Assembly (NCBI RefSeq): GCF_000382205.1
Contig: NZ_KB907787.1
Location: forward strand, 659,176 to 723,175
From: Dyadobacter beijingensis DSM 21582
Lineage (GTDB): Bacteria; Bacteroidota; Bacteroidia; Cytophagales; Spirosomataceae
Direction of reading: 5' to 3'
DNA length: 64,000 nt
Below the pieces are notes generated by a model that worked only from the letters and a program-made list of their open reading frames with translations, made no database searches and was not told the origin of the DNA. Made by a program: the position numbers and the translations under genes. This document shows, piece after piece, positions 53,561 through 62,241 of the stretch. The first letter of the stretch is position 1, and every line of letters begins with the position of its first letter.

Positions 53561-53690
53561 TTACGCACCCGGCCCCAAGGGCTTGTCGTTTACCAGGACG
53601 TCGGGCATGGAGGACTTCGACTTTTCGTCGATGACGGTGACGCGGGTGATGAAGGCAGGTCGGGGAATGGTTCGGTAGAATCCGGCAGCA
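53561..53690 (-). other. Coding-like remnant without a start codon
   Basis: On the minus strand an open frame ending in TAA at 53561-53563 reads GFYRTIPRPAFITRV followed by TVIDEKSKSSMPDVLVNDK and PLGPGA. About four in five codons end in G or C, as in neighbouring genes. There is no upstream start codon before the tRNA-Leu terminator; the only ATG (53608) leaves 15 residues. It may be the 3' end of a broken gene. The rest of the 53343-53731 gap shows nothing else. Confidence 0.3.
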
Positions 53691-53691
53691 A

Positions 53692-53724
53692 TAAAAAAGG
53701 AGCTGCGATTGCTCGTAACTCCTT
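53692..53724 (-). terminator. Terminator after tRNA-Leu(UAA)
   Basis: AAGGAG (53697-53702) pairs with CTCCTT (53719-53724) with a nested CGA/TCG stem, followed on the minus strand by TTTTTT. It begins 8 bases after the tRNA. Confidence 0.75.
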
Positions 53725-53731
53725 GAAAACG

Positions 53732-53820
53732 TGGTACCGGGGACGGGAATCGAACCCGTACGGGCGTTTCGGCCCACAGGATTTTAAGTCCTGCGTGTCT
53801 ACCAGTTCCACCACCCCGGC
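53732..53820 (-). tRNA. tRNA-Leu (anticodon UAA)
   Basis: Class II tRNA on the minus strand: acceptor GCCGGGG with CCCCGGT, D-loop TGGTAGAC, anticodon stem CAGGA/TCCTG, loop CTTAAAA with TAA at 53784-53786, long variable arm, T-loop GGTTCGATTCC. Discriminator A, and CCA is encoded at 53732-53734. Confidence 0.94.
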
Positions 53821-53853
53821 AAAAGCCAGGTTTCCGGCACCAGTGAAGAGAAA

Positions 53854-53877
53854 AAAAGCACCGTCTCCGGTGCTTTT
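53854..53877 (-). terminator. Terminator-like hairpin between tRNA-Gly and tRNA-Leu
   Basis: AAAAGCACCG (53854-53863) pairs perfectly with CGGTGCTTTT (53868-53877), 10 bp, with a T7 run following on the minus strand. It lies 6 bases after tRNA-Gly. No separate promoter for the downstream tRNA-Leu was found. Confidence 0.75.
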
Positions 53878-53883
53878 ATCTCT

Positions 53884-53959
53884 TGGAGCGAAAGACGGGG
53901 TTCGAACCCGCGACCTCGACCTTGGCAAGGTCGCGCTCTACCAGCTGAGCTACTTTCGC
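53884..53959 (-). tRNA. tRNA-Gly (anticodon GCC)
   Basis: Minus strand: acceptor GCGAAAG with CTTTCGC, D-loop GCTCAGCTGGTAGAGC, anticodon stem CGACC/GGTCG, loop TTGCCAA with GCC at 53924-53926, T-loop GGGTTCGAACCC. Discriminator T, and CCA encoded at 53884-53886. 76 bases including CCA. Confidence 0.95.
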
Positions 53960-53993
53960 GTATTTTGCGAAACCGTTGTCGGTTATCGTGGTG

Positions 53994-54024
53994 CAAATGT
54001 AGGGAGGTCTACCATTTGACGCAA
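53994..54024 (-). promoter_or_regulatory. Promoter of tRNA-Gly
   Basis: Minus strand: TTG (54024-54022), exactly 20 bases, TACATTTG (54001-53994), 35 bases before the tRNA 5' end. Confidence 0.78.
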
Positions 54025-54239
54025 GTTTTTGGGTAAAATATTTGGTAAAAAAAATTCAGAAAAAGATTAACAAATTGTAAATCAATTCGTCAGAGCTGAA
54101 AATTTTTTTCACGAAAAACTGTGTGCACGCCGTATCGAGGGCCTTTTCATTGCTGACCTTGCTCAGCCCGCCAAAATTAATGTGCGGCAGGCCCCATTTA
54201 CCGCCCGTCAGTTTTCACCTTTCCACTTCATATTTTCCT

Positions 54240-54247
54240 TACCTTTG
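54240..54247 (+). promoter_or_regulatory. Candidate -7 box of the terC-type gene
   Basis: TACCTTTG matches TAnnTTTG, giving a 5' UTR of about 85 bases. The 54025-54339 gap holds no convincing gene. I looked for a yybP-ykoY manganese riboswitch, which often precedes TerC genes, and did not see its conserved core. Confidence 0.5.
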
Positions 54248-54339
54248 CCTCCTTTAAAGCGTACAGGCGCGGATTTGCCGGCATGGCCCGGTTTTATTAG
54301 CGCTGCCGACCGCCCACTAACACCTAAATTTGCTTATTC

Positions 54340-55413
54340 ATGTTTTCCAACGAAGTGCTGTTTTTTGGAGGTTTTATACTGGTAATCAGTGTAATGCTGC
54401 TTTTGGATCTGGGGGTTTTCAACAAAAAGGACCATGTGGTCAAGTTTGGGGAAGCGGCCGCCTGGACCATCGCCTGGATAGCACTGGCCCTGGCGTTCTA
54501 CCTGGTGATCAACACGCACGGCGACCTCGTGCACGGGATGGACAGTTACGGCGAGCTCGAAACGATCAAAAATAAGTATGCGCCGCATTTGAGGCTCATT
54601 CCCGGAGATTACCAGGAAAGTCTTGAAATCTACCGCAAAAACATGTCGCTGGAATTCATCACCGGCTATTTGCTGGAATATGCGCTTTCCGTCGATAATA
54701 TCTTCGTCATCATTCTCATCTTCTCGTCATTCGGAGTAAGGCCCAAGTACTTCAAAAAAGTGCTTTTCTGGGGCGTTCTCGGCGCGATCGTGATGCGTTT
54801 CATCTTCATTTTCGTAGGCTCGGCTTTAATGCAGCGCTTCGAGTGGATCATTTACATCTTCGGATTGCTGCTCGTTTACCAGGGCGGAAAGATCTTTTTC
54901 GAAGGCGGCGAAGAAGAAAAGATCGATCCCGCAAAACATCCCGTGGTCAGGTTCGCATCCAAGTACCTGCCCGTGTTCCCGCGTTACGTACGTGAGCATT
55001 TCTTTGTATTGAAAAAGGGCAAATGGCTCGTGACGCCGCTTTTCGTTGTGGTGCTCATCGTCGAGTTTACCGATCTTATTTTCGCCGTCGACTCGGTGCC
55101 GGCGGTATTTTCGGTGACCAAAGACCCTTACGTGGTGTTCTTCTCGAACATTTTCGCGATTATGGGGTTGCGTTCGATGTTCTTCTTTTTGAGCAATATC
55201 ATGGGGCTTTTCCGCTTCCTCAAATATGGTTTGGGTGTGTTGCTGGTGTTTATCGGCGGCAAAATGCTCGCGCACCACTACCTCGAATCCATCGGCTTCA
55301 AAACCGTGTATTCGCTGTACGTGATCCTGGGTATTCTCGCGGTCAGCATTCTCGCTTCGCTGATTATTCCTGAAAAAAAGGAGGTAGAGAACGAGGTGTT
55401 ATCCAATAGTTAA
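54340..55413 (+). CDS. TerC/Alx-family integral membrane protein
   Basis: 357 residues with about nine membrane segments. The TerC acidic signature lies in membrane helices: FITGYLLEYALSVDNIFV and VVLIVEFTDLIFAVDSVPA. It shares the long N-terminal part and inter-helix loop of the Alx-type subgroup. Alx-type proteins export manganese, and TerC-family proteins also help metallate exported enzymes. Metal transport is the likely job. It ends 24 bases before the large helicase gene, so the two may be co-transcribed. Confidence 0.9.
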   Translation: MFSNEVLFFGGFILVISVMLLLDLGVFNKKDHVVKFGEAAAWTIAWIALALAFYLVINTHGDLVHGMDSYGELETIKNKYAPHLRLIPGDYQESLEIYRKNMSLEFITGYLLEYALSVDNIFVIILIFSSFGVRPKYFKKVLFWGVLGAIVMRFIFIFVGSALMQRFEWIIYIFGLLLVYQGGKIFFEGGEEEKIDPAKHPVVRFASKYLPVFPRYVREHFFVLKKGKWLVTPLFVVVLIVEFTDLIFAVDSVPAVFSVTKDPYVVFFSNIFAIMGLRSMFFFLSNIMGLFRFLKYGLGVLLVFIGGKMLAHHYLESIGFKTVYSLYVILGILAVSILASLIIPEKKEVENEVLSNS

Positions 55414-55437
55414 GCCCCGGGTGTCGTTTGAGTACCT

Positions 55438-58400
55438 ATGAGCCGGATTCTTAAAGCCTATCTAAAACGACTTACCAATCTTAGTACCCGCAACAAGTCG
55501 CTGTTGCTCACCGGCTTGTCTGCCGAACAGTTCCTGGATTTCCACGATACGGATTTCCTGTTGTCGAAGCCTTCGGTGGAGGTGCTCAAACAGGTTATCC
55601 AGGGCAAAAGCCGTGTCGCATTGTGCGATGTGGCCGATCCACGGTACGAGAAAGTGAATGAAGCGAGCAAGCGGCTGCGAAAAATCGCGCGTACGGAGCG
55701 GTTTATCGAAGAAGAGCGCGGCTCGCGCGATCTGTACGTAGGCTATCCGTTCATCAAGGGAAAGCTTTCTGACGGGACGCCTATCCATGCGCCGCTGCTG
55801 TTTTTCCCGGTGACGTTGCGCATGGAGCGTGAGCAATGGTGCCTTTTCGAGCGGGACGATATCGGGGTGGTGCTCAACCAGAGTTTCGCTCTGGCATATG
55901 GGCATTTCAACGAGGTAAAAATCCCGGATGAGGTGCTGGAAAAGTCGTTTGAGGACTTCCCCGACGATTTCCTCGAATTCCGGACGCAGCTATACGAATG
56001 GCTCAAATCGACGCCGTTTAAAATCAATTTCAATCAACAGCTTTTTGAAGACCAGCTCGTCGCATTCAGTGCCGAGAAGAGTTCGGACCTCGTGGCTAAC
56101 GAGAGTAATGGTGAACTAAAATTGTATCCCGAGGCTGTACTGGGCATTTTCCCACAGGCGGGTTCCTACCTCGTTCCCGACTATAACAAGCTGCTCGATC
56201 TGGCGGAAGAAGATGAATCCGGCATTCCGCTGCTTGGTTTTAATGAGGAAGCCGACGACTATATTGAACCGGAAATGCCGGTGCAGACGCCGGAAATGAG
56301 GCTAATCCGCGAGGAAGATGTGCTGACGCCTTTCCCTGTCGACGAATCGCAGGAGGAAATTATCCTGGCGGTGAAAGGCGGGCGTTCGGTAGTGGTGCAG
56401 GGGCCTCCCGGAAGCGGCAAGTCGCAGCTGATCTGCAACCTGATCGCCGATTTCGCCTCTCGGGGCAAGCGTGTATTGCTCGTATGCCAGAAACGCGCCG
56501 CGCTCGATGTGGTATACCAGCGGCTGGCTACGACGGGCATGAAGGATTTCACGGGACTGATCCACGATTTCAAAAATGACCGATCGGCATTGTATGCGCA
56601 GATTGCGTCGCAGATAGAGAAAGTAGAGACCTACCGGCAGCAGAATTATAGCCTCGATTCGGTGTTCCTGGAAAGACAATTCACCCAGGAAAGCCGCGCG
56701 ATCGACAAAACGGTGAGCGAGCTGGACGGTTTTCGGACTGCATTGTTCGACGAGAACGAATGCGGCGTCAGCATCAAGGAGCTATACCTGACGAGCAATC
56801 CACAGCAGCCGCACGCGGACATGCGAGACTATTACCGCCAGTTCAGGATCGATGGATGGGATGGATTTAAAAGGCATTTCAAAACCTATTGCGACTATGC
56901 ATTCCTGATCCGGCCGGATCATCCGTGGTATAAACGCCGGAGTTTCGCTTCGTTCGGCATGGGCGAGCTGCGGACGATGGAGAATATGCTTTCGGAGTGG
57001 CCGAATGCGTTTGAAAAGCAAGCTCATGCATTTGAAAACCTGACGGGCCTGCCGTTTGAGAAAGAACATATCCGCAACCGGCCCGAGATCATCGAACGGC
57101 TTGGCAACATCGCTGAGCTCGTTTCGGACGAGACCGCGTGGAGATTGCTGAAAAAATATACCAAGTCACCTTCCAGCCCGCACGAGCGGCTTGCGTTGGC
57201 GCGCCAGGCGGTGGATGCAATGGCGGGTTTTATCGCCGAGGGAGGCATTGAGTTATCCCTGACCGCGTCTCAGCTGAATGCATTCGAGGTAATGCTGAAA
57301 AAGTCGATGGAAACGAAACAGTCGGCTGTTTCGGGATTTTTCTGGGATGTTTTTAGTAAAGAAAAAAAGGAAATCGAGCGGGTAGCGAATGCGAATGGGC
57401 TCACGGTTTCGCTGGAACATCTGACGCGCCTCGAAGAGCGCCTGCGCAACCGCAGGCAGCTCGAATCGTGGCTCCAAGATCCTGGTTTGGGCTTTGATGA
57501 TGCATTGATCGATGATTTTTCGACGGACAAGGCTGGTGAATACCTGGCGTTCTTCCGTGCAGCCGAGCGCGCATCCGACGCGTCCGTGCGTATGGAGGTG
57601 GGCGTGTGGCGGAAAGTGTTGCACGAAGCCGTCCGGGCGAAGGATCAGCTGACTCATTTTACCGACCTTGTTCAAAACCTGGCGCAATGGCTGCAAGTGT
57701 GGGACCGCATGGAAAAAGCCATGCTGCCTTACCTGCTGCCGGAGCAGATTACGGCGTTGATCGATCGGAGGGCGGAGTACAGCCGCACATTGCTCGAAGC
57801 TTTACGCAACGACTTCGACTCGCTGGCTGATATGGACCGGTTGTGGACGGATATGTCGGCCAATGAGCAGGGGGCTGCCAAATCTGTTTTGGAAAAAACG
57901 GCAGGAGAGGAGACGGCCGATGCGCGTCGTGCCCTGGCGATTTTTGAAAACAGCATTAAATTGGCCTGGATTGAGCATATTGAAAGCAAGTATCCTGCAT
58001 TGCGCTCGGTAACCTCCCTGAAAATGAAGCAATGGGAAGATCAGATGCAGGGCAGCATTACATTGAAGCAAAAGCTGAGCTCGGACATTGCCAATATCAA
58101 GCTCCGCGAGGCAACGTACGAGGATGTAGAAAAAAACCGCCTCGGTAACCGCGTTACTTACCGGGAGCTCGGGCATCAGGTGACGAAAAAGCGCAAGATA
58201 TGGCCGATCCGCAAGCTGCTGGAAAGCTACCCGGATGAGGTATTTGCCTTAATTCCTTGCTGGATGGCCTCGCCTGAGGCCGTTTCGGCCATTTTCCCCA
58301 TGGAACGCGGGCTTTTCGACCTTGTGATCTTTGACGAAGCTTCGCAATGCTATGCGGAGTTCAGTTTACCGGCGGCATTCCGCGGGAGGCAATGGGTGGT

Positions 58401-59433
58401 GACGGGCGATAGCAAGCAGCTTTCACCGAGCGACCTTTACCGGGTAAGGTTCGAAGACCGGACCGACGACGAGGAATATTCTGCGGCCATCGAAATAGAA
58501 TCCCTGCTCGATCTCGCAGGCCAGTCGCTGGACCATTACCAGCTTACGGGGCATTACCGCAGCCTTTCGCTGGACCTGATCGACTTCTCGAACCGCAAAT
58601 TTTACAAGCAAAGCCTTAAACTGCTGCCCGATTTCAACAAAGTCAACGACCGCAAGCCGGGTATTGAATACATTAAAACAGAAGGCATTTGGAAAAATAA
58701 TACCAATGCTGTGGAGGTGGAAGAAGTGTTGCGGCTCATCCGCGAGCTGGGCGGAAGCGGCAGGAGTATTGGCGTGGTGACATTCAACTTTTACCAGCAG
58801 GCGGCCATCCAGGATGCATTGGAAAAGGAAACTTCGGTACCGGAAGGGCTTTTTGTGAAGAATATCGAAAATGTGCAGGGCGACGAGCGCGACGTGATCA
58901 TATTCTCGATGGGCTACGCGCCGGATGAAAAAGGGCGGGTTTCCATGCAGTTTGGGACGTTGAACATGCAGGGTGGTGAAAACCGCCTGAATGTGGCCGT
59001 CACGCGGGCGAGGGAGAAGATTTACTTTGTGACAAGCCTGTGGCCATCGCAATTACAAACTGAGAATACAGCCAATGAGGGACCAAAACTGCTCCGGGCT
59101 TACATGGACTACGCATTGCAGGTGTCGGAGGGCAGGTTCGAGGCAGCCCCGATTGCTACCGGCTCATTCCGCTCCGACTGGCTGCTGAAAGACCGCCTGG
59201 TAAGGCAGAATTCCGCATTTGAAAAAGAACTGCCATTCGGGGACATTACGGTAAAAGAAGAAGGGGCCTATAAGGGTTTGGTTCTGACGGACGACGATCT
59301 GTATCATTACAGTAAATCGTCCAAAGAGCCTCACGCTTATCTGCCCCTTCTGTTGCGGTTGAAAAACTGGCCGTTCAGGCGCGTTTACAGCCGCGAGTAT
59401 TGGTCGGGTAACCTGAAAAACGGGTTATTATAG
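55438..59433 (+). CDS. Large superfamily 1 (Upf1-like) helicase/ATPase
   Basis: 1331 residues. Walker A GPPGSGKSQ is near residues 322-330, LVCQKRAALDVVYQRL follows, and Walker B is DLVIFDEASQC at about 966. TGDSKQLSPSD, the late ENVQGDERDVIIFSMGY and LNVAVTRAREKIYFVTS complete the SF1B motif set. Between Walker A and Walker B lies a 600-residue insertion with coiled-coil-like and unrecognised segments. The N-terminus (LKRLTNLSTRNKSLL) recalls DUF4011-type helicases. No nuclease motif was noticed. Substrate (DNA or RNA) and role are unknown; relatives occur in DNA repair and in some defence islands. The stop overlaps the convergent DUF1080 gene by 6 bases. Confidence 0.85.
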   Translation: MSRILKAYLKRLTNLSTRNKSLLLTGLSAEQFLDFHDTDFLLSKPSVEVLKQVIQGKSRVALCDVADPRYEKVNEASKRLRKIARTERFIEEERGSRDLYVGYPFIKGKLSDGTPIHAPLLFFPVTLRMEREQWCLFERDDIGVVLNQSFALAYGHFNEVKIPDEVLEKSFEDFPDDFLEFRTQLYEWLKSTPFKINFNQQLFEDQLVAFSAEKSSDLVANESNGELKLYPEAVLGIFPQAGSYLVPDYNKLLDLAEEDESGIPLLGFNEEADDYIEPEMPVQTPEMRLIREEDVLTPFPVDESQEEIILAVKGGRSVVVQGPPGSGKSQLICNLIADFASRGKRVLLVCQKRAALDVVYQRLATTGMKDFTGLIHDFKNDRSALYAQIASQIEKVETYRQQNYSLDSVFLERQFTQESRAIDKTVSELDGFRTALFDENECGVSIKELYLTSNPQQPHADMRDYYRQFRIDGWDGFKRHFKTYCDYAFLIRPDHPWYKRRSFASFGMGELRTMENMLSEWPNAFEKQAHAFENLTGLPFEKEHIRNRPEIIERLGNIAELVSDETAWRLLKKYTKSPSSPHERLALARQAVDAMAGFIAEGGIELSLTASQLNAFEVMLKKSMETKQSAVSGFFWDVFSKEKKEIERVANANGLTVSLEHLTRLEERLRNRRQLESWLQDPGLGFDDALIDDFSTDKAGEYLAFFRAAERASDASVRMEVGVWRKVLHEAVRAKDQLTHFTDLVQNLAQWLQVWDRMEKAMLPYLLPEQITALIDRRAEYSRTLLEALRNDFDSLADMDRLWTDMSANEQGAAKSVLEKTAGEETADARRALAIFENSIKLAWIEHIESKYPALRSVTSLKMKQWEDQMQGSITLKQKLSSDIANIKLREATYEDVEKNRLGNRVTYRELGHQVTKKRKIWPIRKLLESYPDEVFALIPCWMASPEAVSAIFPMERGLFDLVIFDEASQCYAEFSLPAAFRGRQWVVTGDSKQLSPSDLYRVRFEDRTDDEEYSAAIEIESLLDLAGQSLDHYQLTGHYRSLSLDLIDFSNRKFYKQSLKLLPDFNKVNDRKPGIEYIKTEGIWKNNTNAVEVEEVLRLIRELGGSGRSIGVVTFNFYQQAAIQDALEKETSVPEGLFVKNIENVQGDERDVIIFSMGYAPDEKGRVSMQFGTLNMQGGENRLNVAVTRAREKIYFVTSLWPSQLQTENTANEGPKLLRAYMDYALQVSEGRFEAAPIATGSFRSDWLLKDRLVRQNSAFEKELPFGDITVKEEGAYKGLVLTDDDLYHYSKSSKEPHAYLPLLLRLKNWPFRRVYSREYWSGNLKNGLL

Positions 59434-60132
59434 TTCCTTGATGCGGATATTGCGGTAAGAAACCTTGTCGCCGTGGTCTTGCAATGCGATCTTTCCTTTG
59501 GACGACGCACCGAATCCCTGCCAGGTTTTGAACTTGCTATTGGCAACGAGTTTGTCCCATTCAGCACCTTGCGTCGGGAATTCAACCACTTTTTTGCCAT
59601 TCAGCCAGCTTTCGCCTTTGCCGCCTTTGATGACCACCTTCGCTTTGTTCCATTCTCCGGCAGGTTTTACAGCCGAGAAATCGGAAGGAGGAAGCATATC
59701 ATACAACGAACCGCTTTTGTGGTTGCCGTCCTTGCCGGCTTTGGCGTCGGGATGTTTCACGTCGTCGAGTACCTGGATTTCCGGGCCGGTAGAGTAGGGG
59801 CAGCAGTATTTTTTATCTTCCACCACGTGGTAAATGATGCCGCTATTGCCGCCTTCGGCGATTTTCCATTCCAGTTCGAGTTCGAAATCACCATATTCCT
59901 TGTCGGTAACGAGGTCTTTACCGCCTTTTTCAGCCAGTACAACCGCGCCATCCTCTATTTTCCATTGAGGCAACACTTTATCCTGCTGCCAGCTGTGCCA
60001 GCCGTTCAGGCTTTTGCCGTCGAAGAGAGTAACCCATTTTCCTTTTTGCGCTTCCGCGTCATTTGAAAATGCCAGGGTGGCCAGGGCGATAACGGATGCT
60101 TTTCCGAAAGCCTTCCATTTTGTACAATTCAT
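59428..60132 (-). CDS. DUF1080 (3-keto-disaccharide hydrolase-like) exported protein
   Basis: 234 residues with a signal peptide ending near DAEAQ. The DUF1080 concanavalin-like fold is recognised by WVTLFDGKSLNGWH, WKIEDGAVVLAE, ELEWKIAEGGNSGIIYHV, TGPEIQVLDDVKHPDA and the end KVSYRNIRIKEL. The family includes enzymes that act on 3-keto-glycosides and often works with Gfo/Idh/MocA oxidoreductases such as the one at 22.5 kb. Expected in the periplasm. Its stop lies within the last codons of the helicase gene on the other strand. Confidence 0.88.
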   Translation of the reverse strand: MNCTKWKAFGKASVIALATLAFSNDAEAQKGKWVTLFDGKSLNGWHSWQQDKVLPQWKIEDGAVVLAEKGGKDLVTDKEYGDFELELEWKIAEGGNSGIIYHVVEDKKYCCPYSTGPEIQVLDDVKHPDAKAGKDGNHKSGSLYDMLPPSDFSAVKPAGEWNKAKVVIKGGKGESWLNGKKVVEFPTQGAEWDKLVANSKFKTWQGFGASSKGKIALQDHGDKVSYRNIRIKEL

Positions 60133-60194
60133 GTTTCGCTTGTTAAAGTTTTAGTCCACAATATTAAGTACTTTTTGAGTTTTCAAAGCCATAT

Positions 60195-60225
60195 TTGGAT
60201 CGAAAGTTGACGACGCCTATTTTTG
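60195..60225 (+). promoter_or_regulatory. Promoter of the HIT protein gene
   Basis: TTG (60195-60197, in TTTG), exactly 20 bases, TATTTTTG (60218-60225). Full match, 35 bases before the ATG. Confidence 0.75.
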
Positions 60226-60259
60226 GGAGTAATGCAATTTAACCTGACCGCATATCCAC

Positions 60260-60655
60260 ATGGCTTCTATATTTTCAAGAATTGTAGCAGGCGAAATCCC
60301 TGCCCATAAAATCGCTGAAAACGAAGATTTCCTCGCATTTCTCGACGCATTTCCTATTGCGCAGGGCCACACGCTCGTGATCCCGAAAAAAGAGGTTGAC
60401 TACATTTTCGATCTTGACGACCGCCTTTACACCGGCCTTTTTGCATTTGCCAAAACCATCGTTCCCGCCCTTGAAAAGTCGGTTCCGTGCCTGCGCATAG
60501 GCGTGAGTGTCATAGGCCTGGAAGTGCCGCACGTGCATGTGCACCTGCTCCCGCTGAACAGCATGGCCGACGCGGATTTTACCCATAAAATAAAAACGTC
60601 GCAAGAAGAACTCGCGACGCTGGCTGAAAAGATCAGAAGTAACCTGGCTCAGTAA
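60260..60655 (+). CDS. HIT-family (histidine triad) protein
   Basis: 131 residues. The histidine triad is HVHVHLLPL at residues 91-99, preceded by IFSRIVAGEIPAHKI and GHTLVIPKKEV typical of the Hint branch. It hydrolyses purine nucleoside phosphoramidates or dinucleotides. The catalytic His is the middle His of the triad. It overlaps the convergent Wzi gene by 7 bases. Confidence 0.93.
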   Translation: MASIFSRIVAGEIPAHKIAENEDFLAFLDAFPIAQGHTLVIPKKEVDYIFDLDDRLYTGLFAFAKTIVPALEKSVPCLRIGVSVIGLEVPHVHVHLLPLNSMADADFTHKIKTSQEELATLAEKIRSNLAQ

Positions 60656-62133
60656 AAAGAGAAGTCTTTCCGTACCCCGAGCATAAAACCATATGTTTTG
60701 CGGTACAAATCGCCGATATCGGCGGCATAGGCGCCTTTGACCGTCAGGCCGCCGAGCACATCGAGCTTGGACTGCATCATGAGCATGCCGGAAAACTGCT
60801 TGGGCGAGCCTTTAAATTCTTGCAGCCAGGCCCCGCTGTTTTCCGAATAGGAGAATTTACCCATCCACTGTATTTTACGGAACAATGTGCCTTCCATTCC
60901 GAGATGGAACATCATTACCCGGTTATTGCTCGTGAAATTATCGGCATAATTGGGCCATCGCCATTTGGTTTGCGAAGTCGGCGGGATAAACGGCGTCCCG
61001 ATCGTGCGGTCGTAGTAGCCCCAGCCGTCGCGGACCTGCTGATTATTGAAATAGTTGTCGTGGCCGCGCTTCCTGCCGTCACCCAGCACGAAATCGTTAC
61101 CGCCCTGGTCTTTGGTATACAAAAATTCCAGCACGGCTGCATTTACCTCGAAATTGGCGCCATAGGAATGCTTACGTTTTATGCGAGCGCCGTAAAGTCC
61201 GTCTTTCAGGCCTGTCATGTAAAACAGCGAGCCGTCTTCGTAAATGAATTGCTTGTAGAGGAAAATGCTGCTTTCGTAGGTCTCGATCTCCATTGCGACG
61301 TCGATAGAGCCAAGGTGGTTGCCGATCCGGCTCGTGCTATCGAAGTAGGTGATGTCGTCGCCGCTGCCGCCAATGGCCCCGATTACCGCATTAATGTAGT
61401 TTTTAAAACCGGAAGGCATATTGAGGTTGTCGTTGGTCAGCCCCAGGTTCTTTTTGAGCTTTCCGCCCCATTGCACCTGATGGTTGAAACCGCCATACAG
61501 TTTCAGCGTCGAATGCGGCTTGCCAATGCGCATGTAAAACGCTTTCTGGTGAAATTTCAGGTTTTCGGTAATAGGCCTGTTGTTTTCGAACAGCCCGTCG
61601 GAATAAAATGCCTGGAACGACAGCCACCCTTTGGTGAAGGGTACCGGCACGAAACGGGTCGTGCCGAGGTAAATTTTGGGAATCGGCAATGCATTACCCG
61701 ACCATGCATAGGAGCCGGAACCGATCGTAGAATCGGCCAGGCCTAACGCCTGCTTCTTTCGGCCTACATAAAACTCCCAGTTCTTGTAGCGCAGCGTCGC
61801 ATGCGCCTGCGGGAGCAGGAAATTTTTGGTTTGTACAAAATTGCCTACCGCTTCGACACCCACGCCGACGCGCAGGTTGTTGCGGGTTTTGTTTTCAGAA
61901 ATGGTCCAGTAACGTTCGAGCCCGGCGCGAGCGCTCAGGTTTGGCCCCGTTTTAGGAACGATCCCGTACTGGTTGGACTGAATCCAGAAGGGCGTGTACC
62001 CATTGGTACTTCCCATTCCGACAAATTCTACGTAGTTGGTGGTAGAGTCCGTATATATAACTGGTTCTTTGGTCTCGGATTGAGAAAAACCAACAAAGGG
62101 CAGCGTCAGTAATATGGATAAAAGAAATCTCAT
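60649..62133 (-). CDS. Capsule assembly Wzi-family outer membrane protein, copy 1
   Basis: 494 residues. A signal peptide ends VGFSQ, followed by a beta-barrel pattern. Family blocks: FWIQSNQYGIVP near the N-terminus, the central GRKKQALGLADSTIGSGSYAWSGNALPIPKI and the end GDLYRKTYGFMLGVRKDFSFY. Wzi proteins anchor or assemble surface polysaccharide in the outer membrane. It is one of three paralogues here and has its own candidate promoter. The C-termini of all three follow the same scheme (DIGELYPNTYGLSIG, DFGQLYTQNMALMV), supporting duplication. Polysaccharide target unknown; no glycosyltransferase genes adjoin. Confidence 0.85.
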   Translation of the reverse strand: MRFLLSILLTLPFVGFSQSETKEPVIYTDSTTNYVEFVGMGSTNGYTPFWIQSNQYGIVPKTGPNLSARAGLERYWTISENKTRNNLRVGVGVEAVGNFVQTKNFLLPQAHATLRYKNWEFYVGRKKQALGLADSTIGSGSYAWSGNALPIPKIYLGTTRFVPVPFTKGWLSFQAFYSDGLFENNRPITENLKFHQKAFYMRIGKPHSTLKLYGGFNHQVQWGGKLKKNLGLTNDNLNMPSGFKNYINAVIGAIGGSGDDITYFDSTSRIGNHLGSIDVAMEIETYESSIFLYKQFIYEDGSLFYMTGLKDGLYGARIKRKHSYGANFEVNAAVLEFLYTKDQGGNDFVLGDGRKRGHDNYFNNQQVRDGWGYYDRTIGTPFIPPTSQTKWRWPNYADNFTSNNRVMMFHLGMEGTLFRKIQWMGKFSYSENSGAWLQEFKGSPKQFSGMLMMQSKLDVLGGLTVKGAYAADIGDLYRKTYGFMLGVRKDFSFY

Positions 62134-62177
62134 AAGTGTGCCCTCACGCCTTTGTCCCTAATGTGTATAATAGCCAT

Positions 62178-62185
62178 CAAAAATA
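62178..62185 (-). promoter_or_regulatory. Candidate -7 box for Wzi copy 1
   Basis: The minus strand reads TATTTTTG, 45 bases before the start. The expected TTG position reads ATG instead. Confidence 0.45.
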
Positions 62186-62241
62186 AGTATTACTTTTCTA
62201 TTATCATATTGAACATTCACGTCGAGTAAGCATTGCTACGG

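Noticed and set aside
53472-54019. Open frames running through the two tRNA genes on both strands
   Set aside because: They cross tRNA-Leu and tRNA-Gly and their terminators, so they cannot be real genes as read.
54060-54210. Minus-strand frame reading GGKWGLPHINFGG and onward, ahead of the terC-type gene
   Set aside because: Codon ends look coding-like, but there is no start codon and the plus strand reads equally well; evidence is too weak for a gene call.
54025-54339. Possible yybP-ykoY manganese riboswitch ahead of the TerC gene
   Set aside because: The conserved core of the riboswitch was not found; only a promoter -7 box is visible.
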